64,000 bases of DNA from Edaphochlamys debaryana (GCA_016858145.1 JAEHOE010000057.1:558001-622000), one strand, 5' to 3'; shown: positions 12,821 through 25,408, counted from the first letter of the stretch. Notes: generated from the letters alone by a model not told the origin. Numbers and translations: made by a program.

Positions 12821-13298
12821 AGTGGCCATGTGTCGAGCCGATGCCGGACGGTCTCCTGTAAGGTCAGGACAGGGACGGGACGCCCGGTGGCGCTGGTGGG
12901 CGGTGGCGCTGCGTGTGTAGCCGGGCTCCCTGAGCGGCGGGCGAGGAAATCCTCGGAAATCTCGCAGGGGCCGTGGAGCGTAGTCCGAATGACGATGAAG
13001 GGGAGCTCGGCGAGGGGAATTCTATGTCCGCAGGGGCCGTGCAGCGTCGGAGACTGTGGGGGCTAGCGGGATTTGGCCGACCGGTCAATGCCGGTCTGTG
13101 TTTGCGGCCATCACTGCGGGGCAAACAATAACTTCTTACACAGTATCTGTGATTGTTGCTGCACACACACGAAAAGACCGCGAACGAACATCGCCAAGTC
13201 TAGCAGCTTCCCGGGTGCTCCGTGGTTCGTTGTGTGCATAGCAACTAGCAGTTGTTAGATGTCAACGCATAGCAACGCAGCTTGATTAGCGGTGCTCG

Positions 13299-15284
13299 AT
13301 GTCAGCCCACACCGCGTCGCTGGGGGCTGTGGACCACGATGCTGAAGAAGGCCTGGACGCCTCGCTCGTCTGGGTGCCTGACATACTGCAGCATGTCGCC
13401 AAGCACCTGACTGCCAACGAGCGGGCCTGCTTGAGGTCCGTCAGCCAGGCGACAGAGGAGCACTTCAGGGCGCATGCCACGATCCGCCTCAGCCAGCCCG
13501 TCCCGCCCTGGGCGTTCGAGCAGCGCTGGGCCCAGCCCGGGTCGTGCAGGAGCCTGAACCGGGCCCAGCGCGATAGGCTGGTGTCGCTGGTCGCCGCCAG
13601 CGACGTGGTGGCGAACCTTGAGGTGGCGCTGGCGGCGGCGGGCCTCGAGCCAAGCGAGGACGCGCTGGTTGCCGCCGCACGAGCGGGAGCGCTGGCGTCG
13701 TGCAAGCACCTGGCGGAGCGGCTGCCAGCGAAGGTCCTCTGTAAGCTGCTCGATGATGCTGCCGCCGCGGAACAGCGCGCGGTGTGCGATTGGATTCTCC
13801 AGAGCGCCCCCGACATGTCCAGTCAGAATTTCGGCTGGGCGGCCCTGGAGGCTGTACGCAACGGCAAGGCTGCCATGGCGGAGTGGCTGATGGAGGAGGA
13901 GGCGAGGCGTAGACGGACGGGCTGCGCTTCAATGACTAAACACCCCGCATTTCTGCAAGCCGTGTGGGAGGGCTGCGACCTGGAGACGGCGCTGCGGTGG
14001 CAGCAGCGGCTTTTAGAGCGCCAGGGCGAGACGGAGGATGGGCTATGGAGCCAGGGCGCTCTCGACGCTGCCCTCTCCGCCTCCCTTGCCGGTCCGGCGG
14101 CCGACTGGCACGCCAAGGTGACGTGGCTGATGGAGCAGGGGGCGCAGTTGCTGGGGAATGATCCCGAGGAAGATCCGGCGAGCGTTTACTATGAAACGGT
14201 TTCTAGCGCCGCCTCCCGCAAGGCCATTTCAGACCGCATGGCGGTATACCGGTTTGCTTGGCTCAAGAGCAAAGGATTCGCCGTCGATCCAGAGTACTGC
14301 GGCGGGCTGCTCCTCGAAGACGTGGCCGGAGCGGGCTGCACGGCCGCTGTGGCCTGGCTCTTGGAGCAGGGCGCGACCCCAGCTGCAGCCGGCACTGACT
14401 CCAAACACCTCTTTCCGGACCAACTGGACGACAAGTACTTGGACATACTCCCGTCTCTCAAGGCCGCTGGATGCCTGAAGCTGAAGCACTTTGTGCACCA
14501 GGCCGCGGCCGGTGGGGCCATGGCGGTGCTGGAGTGGGCGTGGGAGGAGTGGGACTGGGCGGAAGAAGGGGTGCTGACGCCTGCGCTCTTCACGTCCGGA
14601 GCGAAGTCCGGGTCCGTCGAGGTGGTGAGCTGGCTGCTGCAACGCGGCTGCCCCATGTCCGGAGGAGCCTGGTCTGCGGCTGTCAAGACGGGCTGTGAGG
14701 CGACCGTGGAGCTTCTGGCGGAGCTGGGCTGCCCCATGCCGGTGAGCCTGGGTTGAGGCTAGGAAACACCACCATGGGGGCGTTTGCGTCCATGCATGCG
14801 CTCGTGGTGGGCGTGTGCAGCATGAGGGCAGGCAAGGGGCGTGGCGGCTGCCCAGGCCGTGGCCAGGAGGTCGCCGCTGCGCGAGGCTTGTATCCTGCGA
14901 CGCCGGGCCCAAACCATTGCGGGATCCCCGGGCCCGGACCCCACACCCGTCACCCGTGCTTTCCCCACGTGACCTCAGGCGAATGGCAAGCCCTACATGG
15001 AGGCCATTGGCGAGCCGGGCAGGCCCAGCGGGTGCGAGTGGCGCATGCTGCCCCTGCTCCGCAAGGCGGGCTTGCCCTTTGGGCCCAAGACTGCAAGCCA
15101 GGATATTTTCACCCGGGCCGTCAAGCGGGGCGCGCCCATTGTCACGCTGGAGTGGCTGTTGGCCGAGGGCTGCTGCGTGGACTGCGGGAGGGCGCTGCTG
15201 GCGGCGCGGAAGCTGCCCGCCGGGGCATACGCTTGCGACGTCGCTGCCTGGTTGGAGCAGCAGCGGGAGGGGGCTGCAAGATAG
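13299..15284 (+). CDS. F-box-like/ankyrin-like protein, copy A2 (intact)
   Basis: Exon 1 is 13299-14741 (481 codons) and exon 2 is 14979-15284, joined in phase 0 at GCCCCATGCCG/GTGAGC and CCTCAG/GCGAAT. The product is about 582 residues. The N-terminus (MSAHTASLGAVD) leads into an F-box-like stretch (WVPDILQHVAKHLTANERAC) and a block nearly invariant in all copies (QPVPPWAFEQRWAQPGSCRS, then SLVAASDVVANLEVALAAAGL). Degenerate ankyrin-like units follow and end in ELLAELGCPMP. Exon 2 encodes a last unit (REWRILPLLRKAG-like, ATLEWLLAEGCCVD-like) and a basic/acidic tail. No lesion is visible, so this is one of two copies likely to be functional. F-box identity is by pattern only; without it the protein would simply be an ankyrin-like repeat protein. 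Confidence 0.8.
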
Positions 15285-15346
15285 ACGTTGTGACGGCACA
15301 TCGAGCTGTGCATGGGTCGCGGGTTCAGGGTTGTGGGCTTTTGGGC

Positions 15347-15369
15347 AGGGTTTAGGGTTTAGGTTTTAG
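15347..15369 (+). repeat. Short telomere-like tract
   Basis: Reads AGGGTTTAGGGTTTAGG followed by TTTTAG, i.e. two to three TTTAGGG-type units about 60 bp after the A2 stop. TTTAGGG is the common plant and green-algal telomere unit; TTTTAGGG is the Chlamydomonas form. It is too short to be a telomere. Confidence 0.6.
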
Positions 15370-15599
15370 CGGGGACCTCCGCTCATTGCTCCTCTAAGAA
15401 GCGCTTTCCGCATGGAGAGGACTTAATCATGAATAGCTGGACGCCGGACTCGCGCCCTAGCGTAGATTATGGAGGGTTGTATCTCATACACAGCGCTCGG
15501 CTCCCTTTCCCGGCTCCGGGATGATGGGAGGAGGGCATGGGCTTGGCGCTGTTGGGTGTGCACTTTAATCACTACTACATGGATGTTGGGTTTGCGCTT

Positions 15600-16240
15600 T
15601 GACCACTAACCGGGGCGGTTCGGTCCGGAGCGGTACTGGACAAAGACCGGGTGTAGGAGTCTCCAGGGGCCACGCTGAATGGCAGGTTGGCGGGCTTGGG
15701 ACTGACGGGGCCGAACTCGTAATTTCGGGCGCATTGAACCACGTAGGGACGCATACGAAGTTGGCATTGAACCAGGCGGGCGGGCAGGGGTGCCTTCTGC
15801 CCTGTTCTGCCTGTCTTCACGCAACGGAGGCTCCGCCGCTGCCGAGGGGTTCCGAAGGCTTGTGCCGTGGCACGCAGACTCCGTCGCTGAGATTGTCGAG
15901 ACATTCGCCGTGCAGTGCTTATTACAACTCGTGCCCTTCACGCGCTGCCTGTCAGGACCGCACCCCTGGGGCCCGCGCCAGCCGGCACCCCGGCCGGGTC
16001 CACACCCGGCCGCCCGCACCGCCGGGGGTTCCACGCAGCGAAAGAAGAGTCGGAGCTGGGGCAAAACTTCAAGGGGCGTGGAGTCGGGCTTGAAGGAACG
16101 CCTATTGACAGCCCTAGGCGTTGAGGGGCGGTCTGTGAAGGAACGCAGGAAGGGGAGGGGAGGGGCAATGTGCCCGGGCCCGACCACTACCAGATGGGAC
16201 CGGGCCTGAACGGGCAGCCGGTTGACCGAGAGCCGGCGCC
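15600..16240 (+). repeat. Duplicated intergenic block upstream of A3
   Basis: The gap 15285-16410 has no gene. The stretch 15813-15965 (starting CTGTCTTCACGCAA, through GAGGGGTTCCGAAGGCTTGT and CTGCCTGTCAGGA) is repeated with moderate divergence at 19459-19610 upstream of A4. This shows that gene and upstream region duplicated together. Confidence 0.6.
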
Positions 16241-16410
16241 TTTTGGGGTAGCTTTCTTACTTATACCTCGGCGCTGTGCTTATTTCTGTACACACGCTTT
16301 CTGCTAAAGCTGCGCCTCAGCGAGCTAGCGATCAATGTGCATAGTCTTGCGGCTTCCCCCACGCAGTGATTACTCAACGCATAGCAACTCAGCTACATTT
16401 GCAGTGCTAG
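16240..16410 (+). promoter_or_regulatory. Conserved upstream region of A3
   Basis: The last about 170 bp before the A3 start closely matches those before A4. Shared elements in order: CTTACTTAT..., GGCGCTGTGCTTAT, CTGCGCCTCAGCGAGCTAGC, GATCAATGTGCATAGTCTTG, AACGCATA, then CAGTGCTAGATGTCA with the start ATG inside it. The most proximal parts also precede A2. Conservation suggests core promoter and 5' UTR. No experimentally defined box is claimed. Confidence 0.45.
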
Positions 16411-18399
16411 ATGTCAGCCCACGCCGAGTCGCTTGGGGCTGTGGACCGCGATGCTACAGAAGGTCCGGACGCCTCGCTGGTCTGGGTCCCTGACATACTG
16501 CAGCATGTCGCCAAGCACCTGACTGCCAACGAGCTGGCGTGCCTGAGGTCCGTCAGCCAGGCGACCGCGGACCATCTCAGGGGCCATGCCACGATCTGCC
16601 TCACCCAGCCCGTGCCGCCCTGGGCGTTCGACCAGCGCTGGGCCCAGCCCGGGTCGTGCAGGATCCTGAACCGGGCCCAGCGCGATAAGCTGGTGTCGCT
16701 GGTCGCCGCCAGCGACGTGGTGGCGAACCTGGAGGTGGCGCTGGCGGCAGCGGGCCTTGAGCCAGGCAAGGACGCAGCAGAGGCCGCCGCCCGAGCGGGA
16801 GCGCTGGCGTCGTGCAAGCACCTGTTAGCGGCGGGGCACATCCCAGCGAACAGTCTTCCCGGTCTACTCCGTGCCACTGCCGCCGCGGAACAGCGCGCGG
16901 TGTGCGAGTGGATTCTCCAGATCTCCCCAAACACATCGACAGGCCTTGACAGTCAGGCCATCGGCAGGGCGGCCCTGGAGGCTGTGAGCATGGGCAAGGC
17001 AGCCATGGCGGAGTGGCTGATGGAGGAGGAGGCGAGGCGCAGCGATGACGGCCAGATCTTCGTGACGGAGCGCTCCTCATTCTCCGACGCCATTTGGGAG
17101 GGCTTTGATCTGGCGACAGCGCTGCGCTGGCATCAGCGGTTTTGACAGCGCCAAGACCAGATGGGTGGGCCATGGCGCGACGAAGCTCTCGATGCTGCCC
17201 TCTCCGCCTCCCTGGGCGGTCCGACGGCTGACTGGCACGCCAAGGTGACGTGGCTGATGGAGCAGGGGGCGGAGCTGCTTGAGGGGGATGGTGGAGCAGA
17301 CTATGATGGTATTGCTCAAGCCGCCTCCCGCAAGGTCATCTCAGACAGCATGGCGGTAGAGCGGTTCACGTGGCTCAAGGGCCAGAACTACCTGTTCTCG
17401 ATCGACCATGATTACTTCGGCTTGCAGCCTATCGAACTCGTGGCCGCAGCGGGCTGCCCGGCCGCTGTGGTGTGGCTCCTGGAGCAGGACGCAACTCCAA
17501 TGACGGCCGATGTAAGCAGCGGCATCATCCTTCCGTGCGAACTTGACGACAAGCACCTGGGCGTGCTCCAGGCCCTCAAGGCCGCTGGCTTCTTGCAGCT
17601 GAGGGACTTCGTGCACGGGGCCGCGGCCGGTGGGGCCATGGCGGTGCTGGAGTGGGCGTGGGAGGAGTGGGACTGGGCGGCAGCGGGCGGGCTGACATGT
17701 CGTCTGTTATACTATGGCGCCCAGTCCGGATCGGTCGAGGTCATGCGCTGGCTGCTGCAGCGCGGCTGCCCCATGGCCGAGTTAGCCTGGTCCAAGGCTG
17801 CCGAGTCGGGCTGTGAGGCGGCCGTGGAGCTTCTGGCGGAGCTGGGCTGCCCCATGCCGGTGAGCCTGGCAGAGAGGGTGTGTGGGACCGTGCGCGATGT
17901 CATGTCGGATACACCGGGTGCCGGGGTGCGTGTGGGTGAAGCAGAGGAGGGTCGCCGTACACGTATTCTCAATGTAGACTCAAGCTGTCTCAGGATCCGC
18001 TCCAGGCCTTGCACACGGCTTAACTGCTGTGTGCTTCCTGGTGAGACCCGGCCCTGACCCCGCACCCGTGCTTGCCCCTTGTGCCCTCAGGCCTGCGGGC
18101 TGCCCTACATGGTCGCCATTGGTCAGCCAGGCCTTTCCCATGGGCGGGAGTGGCGCATCCTGCCGCTGCTCCGCAAGGCTGGCGTGCCCTTTGGGTCCTC
18201 CAGCCAAGCCCTCTTCACACGGACCGTCAGCCAGCGCGCCCCCATTGCCACTCTGGAGTGGCTGCTGGCGGAGGGCTGCTGCGTGGACTGGGGGGAGGCG
18301 GAGCGGGCGGCCGGGGGCCTGGGCGAGGGGGCCTACGCGTCAGAGGTCACGGCCTGGATCAAGGAGCAGAGGGAAGGGGGAGGGGAGGAGGAGGCGTGA
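16411..18399 (+). pseudogene. F-box-like/ankyrin-like protein, copy A3, interrupted by one TGA
   Basis: Exon 1 is 16411-17859 and exon 2 is 18091-18399. The start is MSAHAESLGAVDRDATEG, as in A4. The frame is open except for a TGA at 17143-17145, directly after HQRF, where A2 has TTA and A1 and A5 have ATG. Reading continues in the same frame through the remaining ankyrin-like units to the usual CPMP donor, and exon 2 is intact. Either this is a recent pseudogene or the stop is bypassed. Its 244-residue truncated product would keep the F-box-like part and the first repeats. Confidence 0.75.
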
Positions 18400-19429
18400 C
18401 GGCATGGTGACAGGCACTTATGCTGGGAGGATTCCGCTGAGCACACGAGTTGAGGATGCGTCGCTAGGGTGTGTCGGTGCAAGGCAGAGCTCGGGCGCGC
18501 CCAGGGCTGTGGGCGTTGGGGGCAGCGGGTGCCCAGCTCCGGCACTTGTGGGCTTTCACGCAGGTCGCAAGGGTCTTTTGCTCGTGAACCTAGAGCGATA
18601 GGCATGGTGGCGCCTTCCAGGGGGCTTTCGTCAAATGCAGGTGGTGGGACGACAGAGCGGGTTGTGATGACGAGGTGGCTTACGTGGGTACCGGCTCCAG
18701 ACGGTGCGCCGGGAAGGGCCCAGGCTGCCCTTGAAATGGAAGGGGCTGTGGGCTCACAGCTCGTGTGTCGTATCCCTGTGCTAGCTGGCATTCAAATCGT
18801 ATTGCGCTGGGGGCCCATCGGCAGACGGTGGGACAAGGGTCTCTTGAAGAGCATGCGTGGCACTGCACAATGTTACCGGTAGAGTCAAAAGGCATTGGAG
18901 ACAAGCGCTGGGCGCCCCCATGGGGGCGAAAAAGGGCTGAGCCCCTCCCCCATCTGCTACGCGACCCATTCCCCGCGGTAACCGTGGGCGCACTATACTC
19001 AAACCTGTTTATGTGTGCACGCACGCACGCCAACACGGGGTAATCCTGGGGGGCGCCCGAGAGCCTGACGGCGGGGGCTCAGCCCAAAAAGCCGCGGGGA
19101 AGCGCAGAGCCCGGTTGCAGCCGAGGACCCGCGTGTGCTGTGCGTGGCTTGCGAGCAGTGCGCCCACGGCGGGTGGCAGGTTTGTAGACGCGGCAGACGG
19201 TCAGAATCCAGCCTGGCTCTACAGAGATTGAGTGCTCGAGGGCACGGACTGGGGCAGAAGTCGCATACTGCCCACGGCATGGCAGCAAAGCAGTATGGTA
19301 GTGGAGTGGCAGGTAGGTCTTGCGGGGGGTGGGCCAGGCGGGTTAATTCGGGTCGTTGTCACGGTGAATGTGCGGTGTGCGTGACTGGGATCGACGGCGA
19401 CTGAAGGGAGGAATACAACGGTGCGTGTG
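18400..19429. other. Intergenic, no gene seen
   Basis: About 1 kb between A3 and the duplicated A4 upstream block. Open frames here are short, have no family-like content and are not conserved near the other copies. I see no repeat or RNA gene in it. Confidence 0.5.
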
Positions 19430-20097
19430 TACAACAGCACAAATATGATGCCTTCTGCCTGTCTTCACACAAGGGGAAATCCCGTGCTGTCGAGGGGTTC
19501 CGAAGGCTTGTGCCGTGGCCCGCAGACGCCGTCACGGACATTGTCATCATTTGCCGTGCTATGATTATAACAACTCGTGCCGTTCACGTGCTGCCTGTCA
19601 GGACTACACCCCTGGGCCCGCACGACTCCGCGGCACAACCCCCTGTTGACTTACGTAACCCCTGGGCCGCCAGCCGGCGCGCAACCCGGGCCGCACCCAC
19701 GCCGGGCCCACACCCGCGGCCCCCGACCCCGGGGGGTCCGCTGTCGTCCCCGCTCAGCGAAACCCTCATGGGCAGAAGATTCGGAGCTTCGGCCAAACTG
19801 CAAGGGGCGTGGGGGAGGGAGTCTGTGAAGGAACGCAGCACGAGGGCAATACGCCGAAATACGCCGGGACAACTGCAACCGGATGGGACCGGGCCTGAAC
19901 GGGCAGCTGCCGGACCCCAGGGTTGACCAAGCTCTTTGGGTACATAAATTACTTATGCCAAGGCGCTGTGCTTATAGCTGTATACGCCCGAGAAAGCTGC
20001 GCCTCAGCGAGCTAGCGATCAATGTGCATAGTCTTGCTGCTTCCCCCACGTAGTAGTTAATTAACGCATAACAACGCAGCTTGAATAGCAGTGCTAG
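19430..20097 (+). promoter_or_regulatory. Duplicated upstream block and putative promoter of A4
   Basis: Counterpart of 15800-16410. The AT-richer patch GTACATAAATTACTTATG (about 19938-19955) is the best TATA-like site in this GC-rich region. It is followed by the conserved GGCGCTGTGCTTATA and CAGCGAGCTAGCGATCAATG elements. Confidence 0.45.
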
Positions 20098-22127
20098 ATG
20101 TCAACCCACGCCGAGTCTCTGGGGGCTGTGGACCGCGATGCTACAGAAGGTCCGGACGCCTCGCTGGTCTGGGTCCCTGACATACTGCAGCATGTCGCCA
20201 AGCACCTGACTGCCAACGAGCTCACGTGCCTCAGGTCCGTCAGCCAGGCGACCGAGGACCATTTCAGGGGCCATGCCGCGATCCGCCTCAGCCAGCCCGT
20301 GCCGCCCTGGGCGTTCAAGCAGCGCTGGGCCCAGCCCGCGTCGTGCAGGATCCTGAACCGGGCCCAGCGTGAAAAGCTGGTGTCGCTGGTCGCCGCCAGC
20401 GACGTGGTGGCGAACCTGGCGGTGGCGCTGGCGGCAGCGGGCCTGGAACCAGGCCTGGAGACAGCGGTTGCCGCCGCCCGAGCGGGAGCGCTGGCGTCGT
20501 GCAAGCACCTGTTAGCGGCGGGGCACATCCCAGCGCACAATCTCCCCGGTCTATTCCGTGCCGCTGCCGCCGTGGAAGAGCGCGCGGTGTGCGAGTGGAT
20601 TCTCCAGATCGCCCCCAACACACCGAGAGGCATAGACAGTCAGGCCGTCGGCAGGGCGGCCCTGGAGGCTGTGAGCAAGGGCAAGGCAGCCATGGCGGAG
20701 TGGCTGATGGAGGAGGAGGCGAGGCGCAGCCGCACGGGCCGCACGGGCACGGCGGACCATCCCTCACTTCCGGACGCCATATGGCTGGGCTTCGATCTGG
20801 CCACAGCGCTGCGGTGGCAGCGGCAGTTTATGGAGCGCCAAGGCGAGACGGACGGGCTGTGGAGCGAGGGCGCTCTCGGAACTGCCCTTGTTGCCTCCCT
20901 GGCCGGTTTCGCAGCGGACTGGCAGGCCAAGGTGACGTGGCTGCTGGAGCAGGGGGCGCAACTCTCACTGCTGGAACCACCTGGGGCCGGCGGAAGCATC
21001 TACGAGGCCGTTGCTAGAGCCGCCTCCAGCAAGGTCATCTCAGACAGCGAGGCAGTAGAGCGGTTCGCGTGGCTCAAGGGCCAGGGCTGCGCCCTTGACT
21101 CAAGGCGATTCTGCTGGTTGACACTACGAGACGTGGTCGCCACTGGCTGCGCGGCCGTGCTGACTTGGCTCTTGGAGGAGGGCGCAAACCCAGCGCCAGC
21201 GGGCGGGATCGTCTTCGTCCTCCCGGCCCTGCTGGAGGATAAGCACCTGGGCGTGCTCCAGGCCATCAAGGCCGCTGGCTGCCTGGAGCTGAAGGACTTC
21301 GTGCACCAGGCCGCGGCCGGTGGGGCCATGGCGGTGCTGGAGTGGGCGTGGGAGCGTGAGGAGGAGGAGGATAGAGAGGAGGAGTGGGAGTGGGAGTGGG
21401 GCGCGGAGGGGGAGGAGGCGTGGGAGGTGTACGATGGCGGGCGTGCTGACGCCTCAACTCTTCACGTGCGGCGCCAAGTCCGGGTCCGTCGAGGTCATGC
21501 GCTGGCTGCTGCAGCGCGGCTGCCCCATGTCCGAGGGGACCTGGTCGGCGGCTGCCGAGTCGGGCTGTGAGGCGGCCGTGGAGCTTCTGGCGGAGCTGGG
21601 CTGCCCCATGCCGGTGAGCCGCGTTCGGAGCTGGGGATGCTAGGCGTGCGTGCGCGGTTGGGACGTTGGGTGCGTGTGTGATGAAATGCGGCCAGACATC
21701 CAGAGGTGCATGGTATTCAGAGCCCGGACCAAGCTGAGTCCCGACCCATGGCGAACCGCTCCAGCCCTGACCTGCCTGCACCTTGCCATCGCCCGTCGCC
21801 CCTACCATGTGCCCTCAGGCCGACGGTGAACCTTACCTTTCCGCCCTGGGGGAGGATAAGCCAAGCCTTTCCCATGGGCGGGAGTGGCGCATCCTGCCCC
21901 TGCTCCGCAAGGCGGGAGTGCCTTTTGGGCCCTCCAGCCATGGCATCTTCACACGGACCGTCGGGCGGGGCGCTCCTCTTGCCACCCTGGAGTGGCTTCT
22001 GGCGGAGGGCTGCTGCGTGGACTGGGAGGAGGCGGAGCGGACGGCCCGGGGCCTGGGCGAGGGGCCTCACGCGTCAGAGGTCACGGCCTGGGTTACCGAG
22101 CAACGGCGGAAGAGAAAGACGCTGTGA
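20098..22127 (+). pseudogene. F-box-like/ankyrin-like protein, copy A4, frameshifted in an acidic insert
   Basis: Exon 1 is 20098-21613 and exon 2 is 21819-22127. The frame from MSTHAESLGAVD is open through the F-box-like and most repeat units, then enters an expanded Glu/Trp-rich insert (about 21350-21430). Downstream the family sequence (VLTPQLFTCGAKSGSVEVMR and onward) is in another frame, so there is a net frameshift within GAG/GGA repeats. Unrepaired, the frame ends at 21570 with an unrelated tail. Exon 2 is intact and carries an altered start (ADGEPYLSALGEDKP). A small assembly indel in the repeat is an alternative explanation. Confidence 0.7.
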
Positions 22128-23427
22128 CGTCACTGTGAGATGCGCTGGGGCTTAGGGGTGGCATCCTTGCAGCTGCAGGGGAGGCGCATGCGATGCGTCA
22201 GCATGCAGGGCAGTGGCAATGTGTGCGGCTGAGCGGGGGCGGAAGCTGGTGGGATGGCGGGGTGGGACGGGGAGAAAGGATTGGAGGAACCAGCCTGCCT
22301 CGTGCGTTGCACGTTCGGGCATATGCAGCCGCAGCGCACCGGTGCGTGTTCTTGCCAGGTTCCGCTACACATCACCTTGGGCTATGGTCCGATGAATCGG
22401 GGAGCATTCCTGGCTAGTGTAAGTGCTGTCACGTCTCACGTGTGATGTGGTGTTGCACGGTGCAGTGGAAGTGCGCGGTGATGATACCCTCGACACAGTC
22501 GATGGTACCGTACACCGGTACATGCCGCTCAGGGGGGGCCCCTAGGCAGGGCAATGGTCTCGTGGCGGCGGGCACCGGTTCCAATTTGATAGAGCAGTAG
22601 GGCAGAAAATGCAAGAGCCGCTGCACTGCTGGTTGCAGACGGAGGAAGGATCGTTGCCCGGCTGGCCCGGCGGCGGTGCTGTCACTGCACCGCCAACGGC
22701 GCCCAAGGTTTGTGCCATGGCCGTGCCACCTCTAACTGCAACGTCGGCTTGCTCCTGGGGCCCCGTGCTCCCGGGGCATGTGACTGATGTGAGCCGCGGG
22801 TACCTCCCTGGGAAGCGTGGGTGGAGTCGTGGGTGGAACGCACTGACTTTCACGCCTTTACCCACCAGCGACCAGCCCCACCATGCCCCCCCTACCATCC
22901 CACCAGGACCCCACCCGCCCCTGCGTGCGCCCAGCACCAGCCCACGAGCCTTGGGTAGTACCCCTGCAGCCCTTCTAAGGAATAGCTGCCGAATTTGCGG
23001 GGCTGCGGAGTACACGACCAGTATGCAACTGCTACTATACATGTAAAGCATGTAACCCGGCATGGTGATCCCTTTGTAGAATGCCTGCAATTATTAGGAT
23101 GTGCACCGCGCCGTGGCTGAGGCCTTGTGGTTGCCTGCCACGCGGCGAGGGGAGCGTGCGGCAGGCCTTGTGGGTGCCAGCTACCCCGCGAGGGGAGCGC
23201 TTTTGCACCTCGGGGGGCTGCCAGCGCCAAGGTGGTTCGTGCCGCGGCATGCGAAGTTCGCGGCAGACATGACCGGTGTAAACACATACAGTCGCTGTGC
23301 TTTGTGACTGCACATGCATGCTAACTAAACTGCGTCGCTTGAAGCAAGCAGCATTTGTTCATTGCCAAGTCTTGCAGTTGTGCCACGACGTGAGGCCAGG
23401 ATCACTTTCTGAAAGAGCTGGTGCTAC
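22128..23427. other. Intergenic between A4 and A5 with dispersed repeats
   Basis: No convincing gene. It holds copies of the A1-A2 gap repeats (22213-22330 and 22366-22575). At 23120-23262 there is a repeat that reappears in reverse orientation at about 40715-40830. Both contain the CACCTCGGGGGGCTGC core, GGCAGGCCTTGTGGGTGC and GGTTCGTGCCGCG motifs. Confidence 0.55.
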
Positions 23428-25361
23428 ATGATGTTAACCCAGACCGCGTCGCTGGGGGCTGTGGACCGCGATGCTTCAGAATGCCCGGACGCCTCGCTCG
23501 TCTGGGTCCCTGACATACTGCACCATGTCGCAAAGCACCTGACTGCCAACGAGCTCGCGCTCCTGAGGTCCGTCAGCAAGGCGACGGCGGACCGTTTCAG
23601 GGCGCATGCCACGATCCGCCTCAGCCAGCCCGTGCCGCCCTGGGCGTTCGAGCAGCGCTGGGCCCAGCCCGCGTCGTGCAAACGCCTGAACCGGGCCCAG
23701 CGCGAGAAGCTGGTGTCGCTGGTCGCCGCTAGCGACGTGGTGGCGAACCTGGAGGCGCTGGCGTCGACTGGCCTGCAGCCGGACATGTCCCTCATGGACG
23801 CCGCCGCCCGTGCCGGAACGCTGGACATCTGCAAGCACCTCATAGCAGCGGGGCACTTGTCAGCGGAGTACCTTTCTGCCTCTCTTCGTATCGCTGCCGC
23901 CGCGGATCAGCGCGCGGTGTGCGAGTGGATTCTCCAGATCGCCCCCAACACGCCGAGAGGCCTTGACAGTCAGGCCGTCGGGAGGGCGGCCCTGGAGGCT
24001 GTGCGCAGGGGCAAGGCGGCCATGGCGGAGTGGCTGATGGAGGAGGAGGCGAGGCGCAGCAGTATGGGATACTCCTACGTTGCGGGGCTGTCGTCGCTTC
24101 TTACCGCCATATGGGAGGGCTTCGATCTGGCGACAGCGCTACGTTGGCATCAGCAGTTTATGGAGCGCCTGGGCGGTAGGGGTGGGCTGTGGCGCGAGGG
24201 CTCTCTCGACGCTGCCCTCGCCGCCTCCCTTGCCGGCTCCGCAGAAGACTGGCACGCCAAGGTGACGTGGCTGCTGGAGCAGGGGGCGCAGCTGCCTGAG
24301 GAGGATGGCGGAGTTATGTACGAGGCTGTTGCTAGAGCCGCCTCCAGCAAGGTCATCTCAGACAGCGTGGTGGTGGACAGGTTCGCGTGGCTCAAGGGCC
24401 AGGATTACGTCCTTGACCAGCTTCAGCATTGCGGCGGGCTTCTCTCCTACCTGGTTGCCGAGGGCTGCACGGCAGCAGTGGCCTGGGTCCTGGAGCAGGC
24501 CGCAGCTCCGTCTGCAGCCGACCCACATCAGCCGCGAACCCAGATGAGAGGGGTCGCTGCAGCAGCTGCGGTGGCAGGGCACCTAGCCATACTCCGGGCC
24601 CTCAAGGCCGCTGACCTCCTGGAGCTGAACGGTTTCGTGGCAGAGGCCGCGGCCGGCGGGGCCCTGGCGGTGCTGGAGTGGGCGTGGGAGGAGTGGGACT
24701 GGGCGGCAGCGGGCGTGCTGACACCACAGCTCTCCACGTCCGGTGCCTATTCCGGGTCGGTCGAGGTTATTCGATGGTTATCGCAACGCGGCTGCCCCCT
24801 GTCTGAGGGAGCCTGGTCAGCGGCCGCCGAGTCGGGCTGTGAGGCGGCCGTGGAGCTTCTGGCGGAGCTGGGCTGCCCCATGCCGGTGAGACCGGGTCAG
24901 GGGGCTCAGGCCTGGGAAAGCTGGTCAGGGCGTGCGTGCGTTGGTGGAATTGGTTTGCCACAATCAACATGGAAGCCCCGAGCCTTGGCGGATGGCCTTT
25001 TCCCCACACCCAACCCTGAACCCGTGCTTGGCCCGTGTGCCCTCAGGCTGATAGCGAGCCCTACATGTGCGCCATTGGTCCGCTGACCGGGCGCTCTGGG
25101 CCCGAGTGGCGCATCCTGCCCCTGCTCCGCAAGGCGGGCGTGCCCTTTGGGCCCCAGGCTATTAGCCAGGCCCTCTTCACCCAGGCGGTCAGCCAGGGCG
25201 CCCCCATTGCCACGCTGGAGTGGCTGCTGGCCGCGGGCTGCTGCGTGGACTGGGGGGAGGCGGAGCGGGCGGCCGGGGGCCTGGGCGAGGGGGCCCACGC
25301 GTCAGAGGTCACGGCCTGGATCAAGGAGCAGAGGGAAGGGGAAGGGGAGGAGGAGGCGTGA
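23428..25361 (+). CDS. F-box-like/ankyrin-like protein, copy A5 (intact)
   Basis: Exon 1 is 23428-24885 (486 codons) and exon 2 is 25047-25361; the product is about 590 residues. Met1 or Met2 (MMLTQTASLG) could be used. The F-box-like stretch is WVPDILHHVAKHLTANELAL and the invariant SLVAASDVVANLEALA block follows. The repeat region shares the scaffold of the other copies but differs strongly at the EEEARRS loop (SSMGYSYVAGLSS), at the loop after EQGAQLP, and at VLEQAAAPSAADPHQP. It has the compact EEWDWAAAG version of the acidic segment. Exon 2 ends in KEQREGEGEEEA. No lesion is visible. It is the most diverged of the five plus-strand copies and converges with FAS1-A. Confidence 0.8.
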
Positions 25362-25408
25362 CTGCATAGTGGGTGGTTGAGAGCCCGTCCGAGGGGACTC
25401 GCGCCTTC

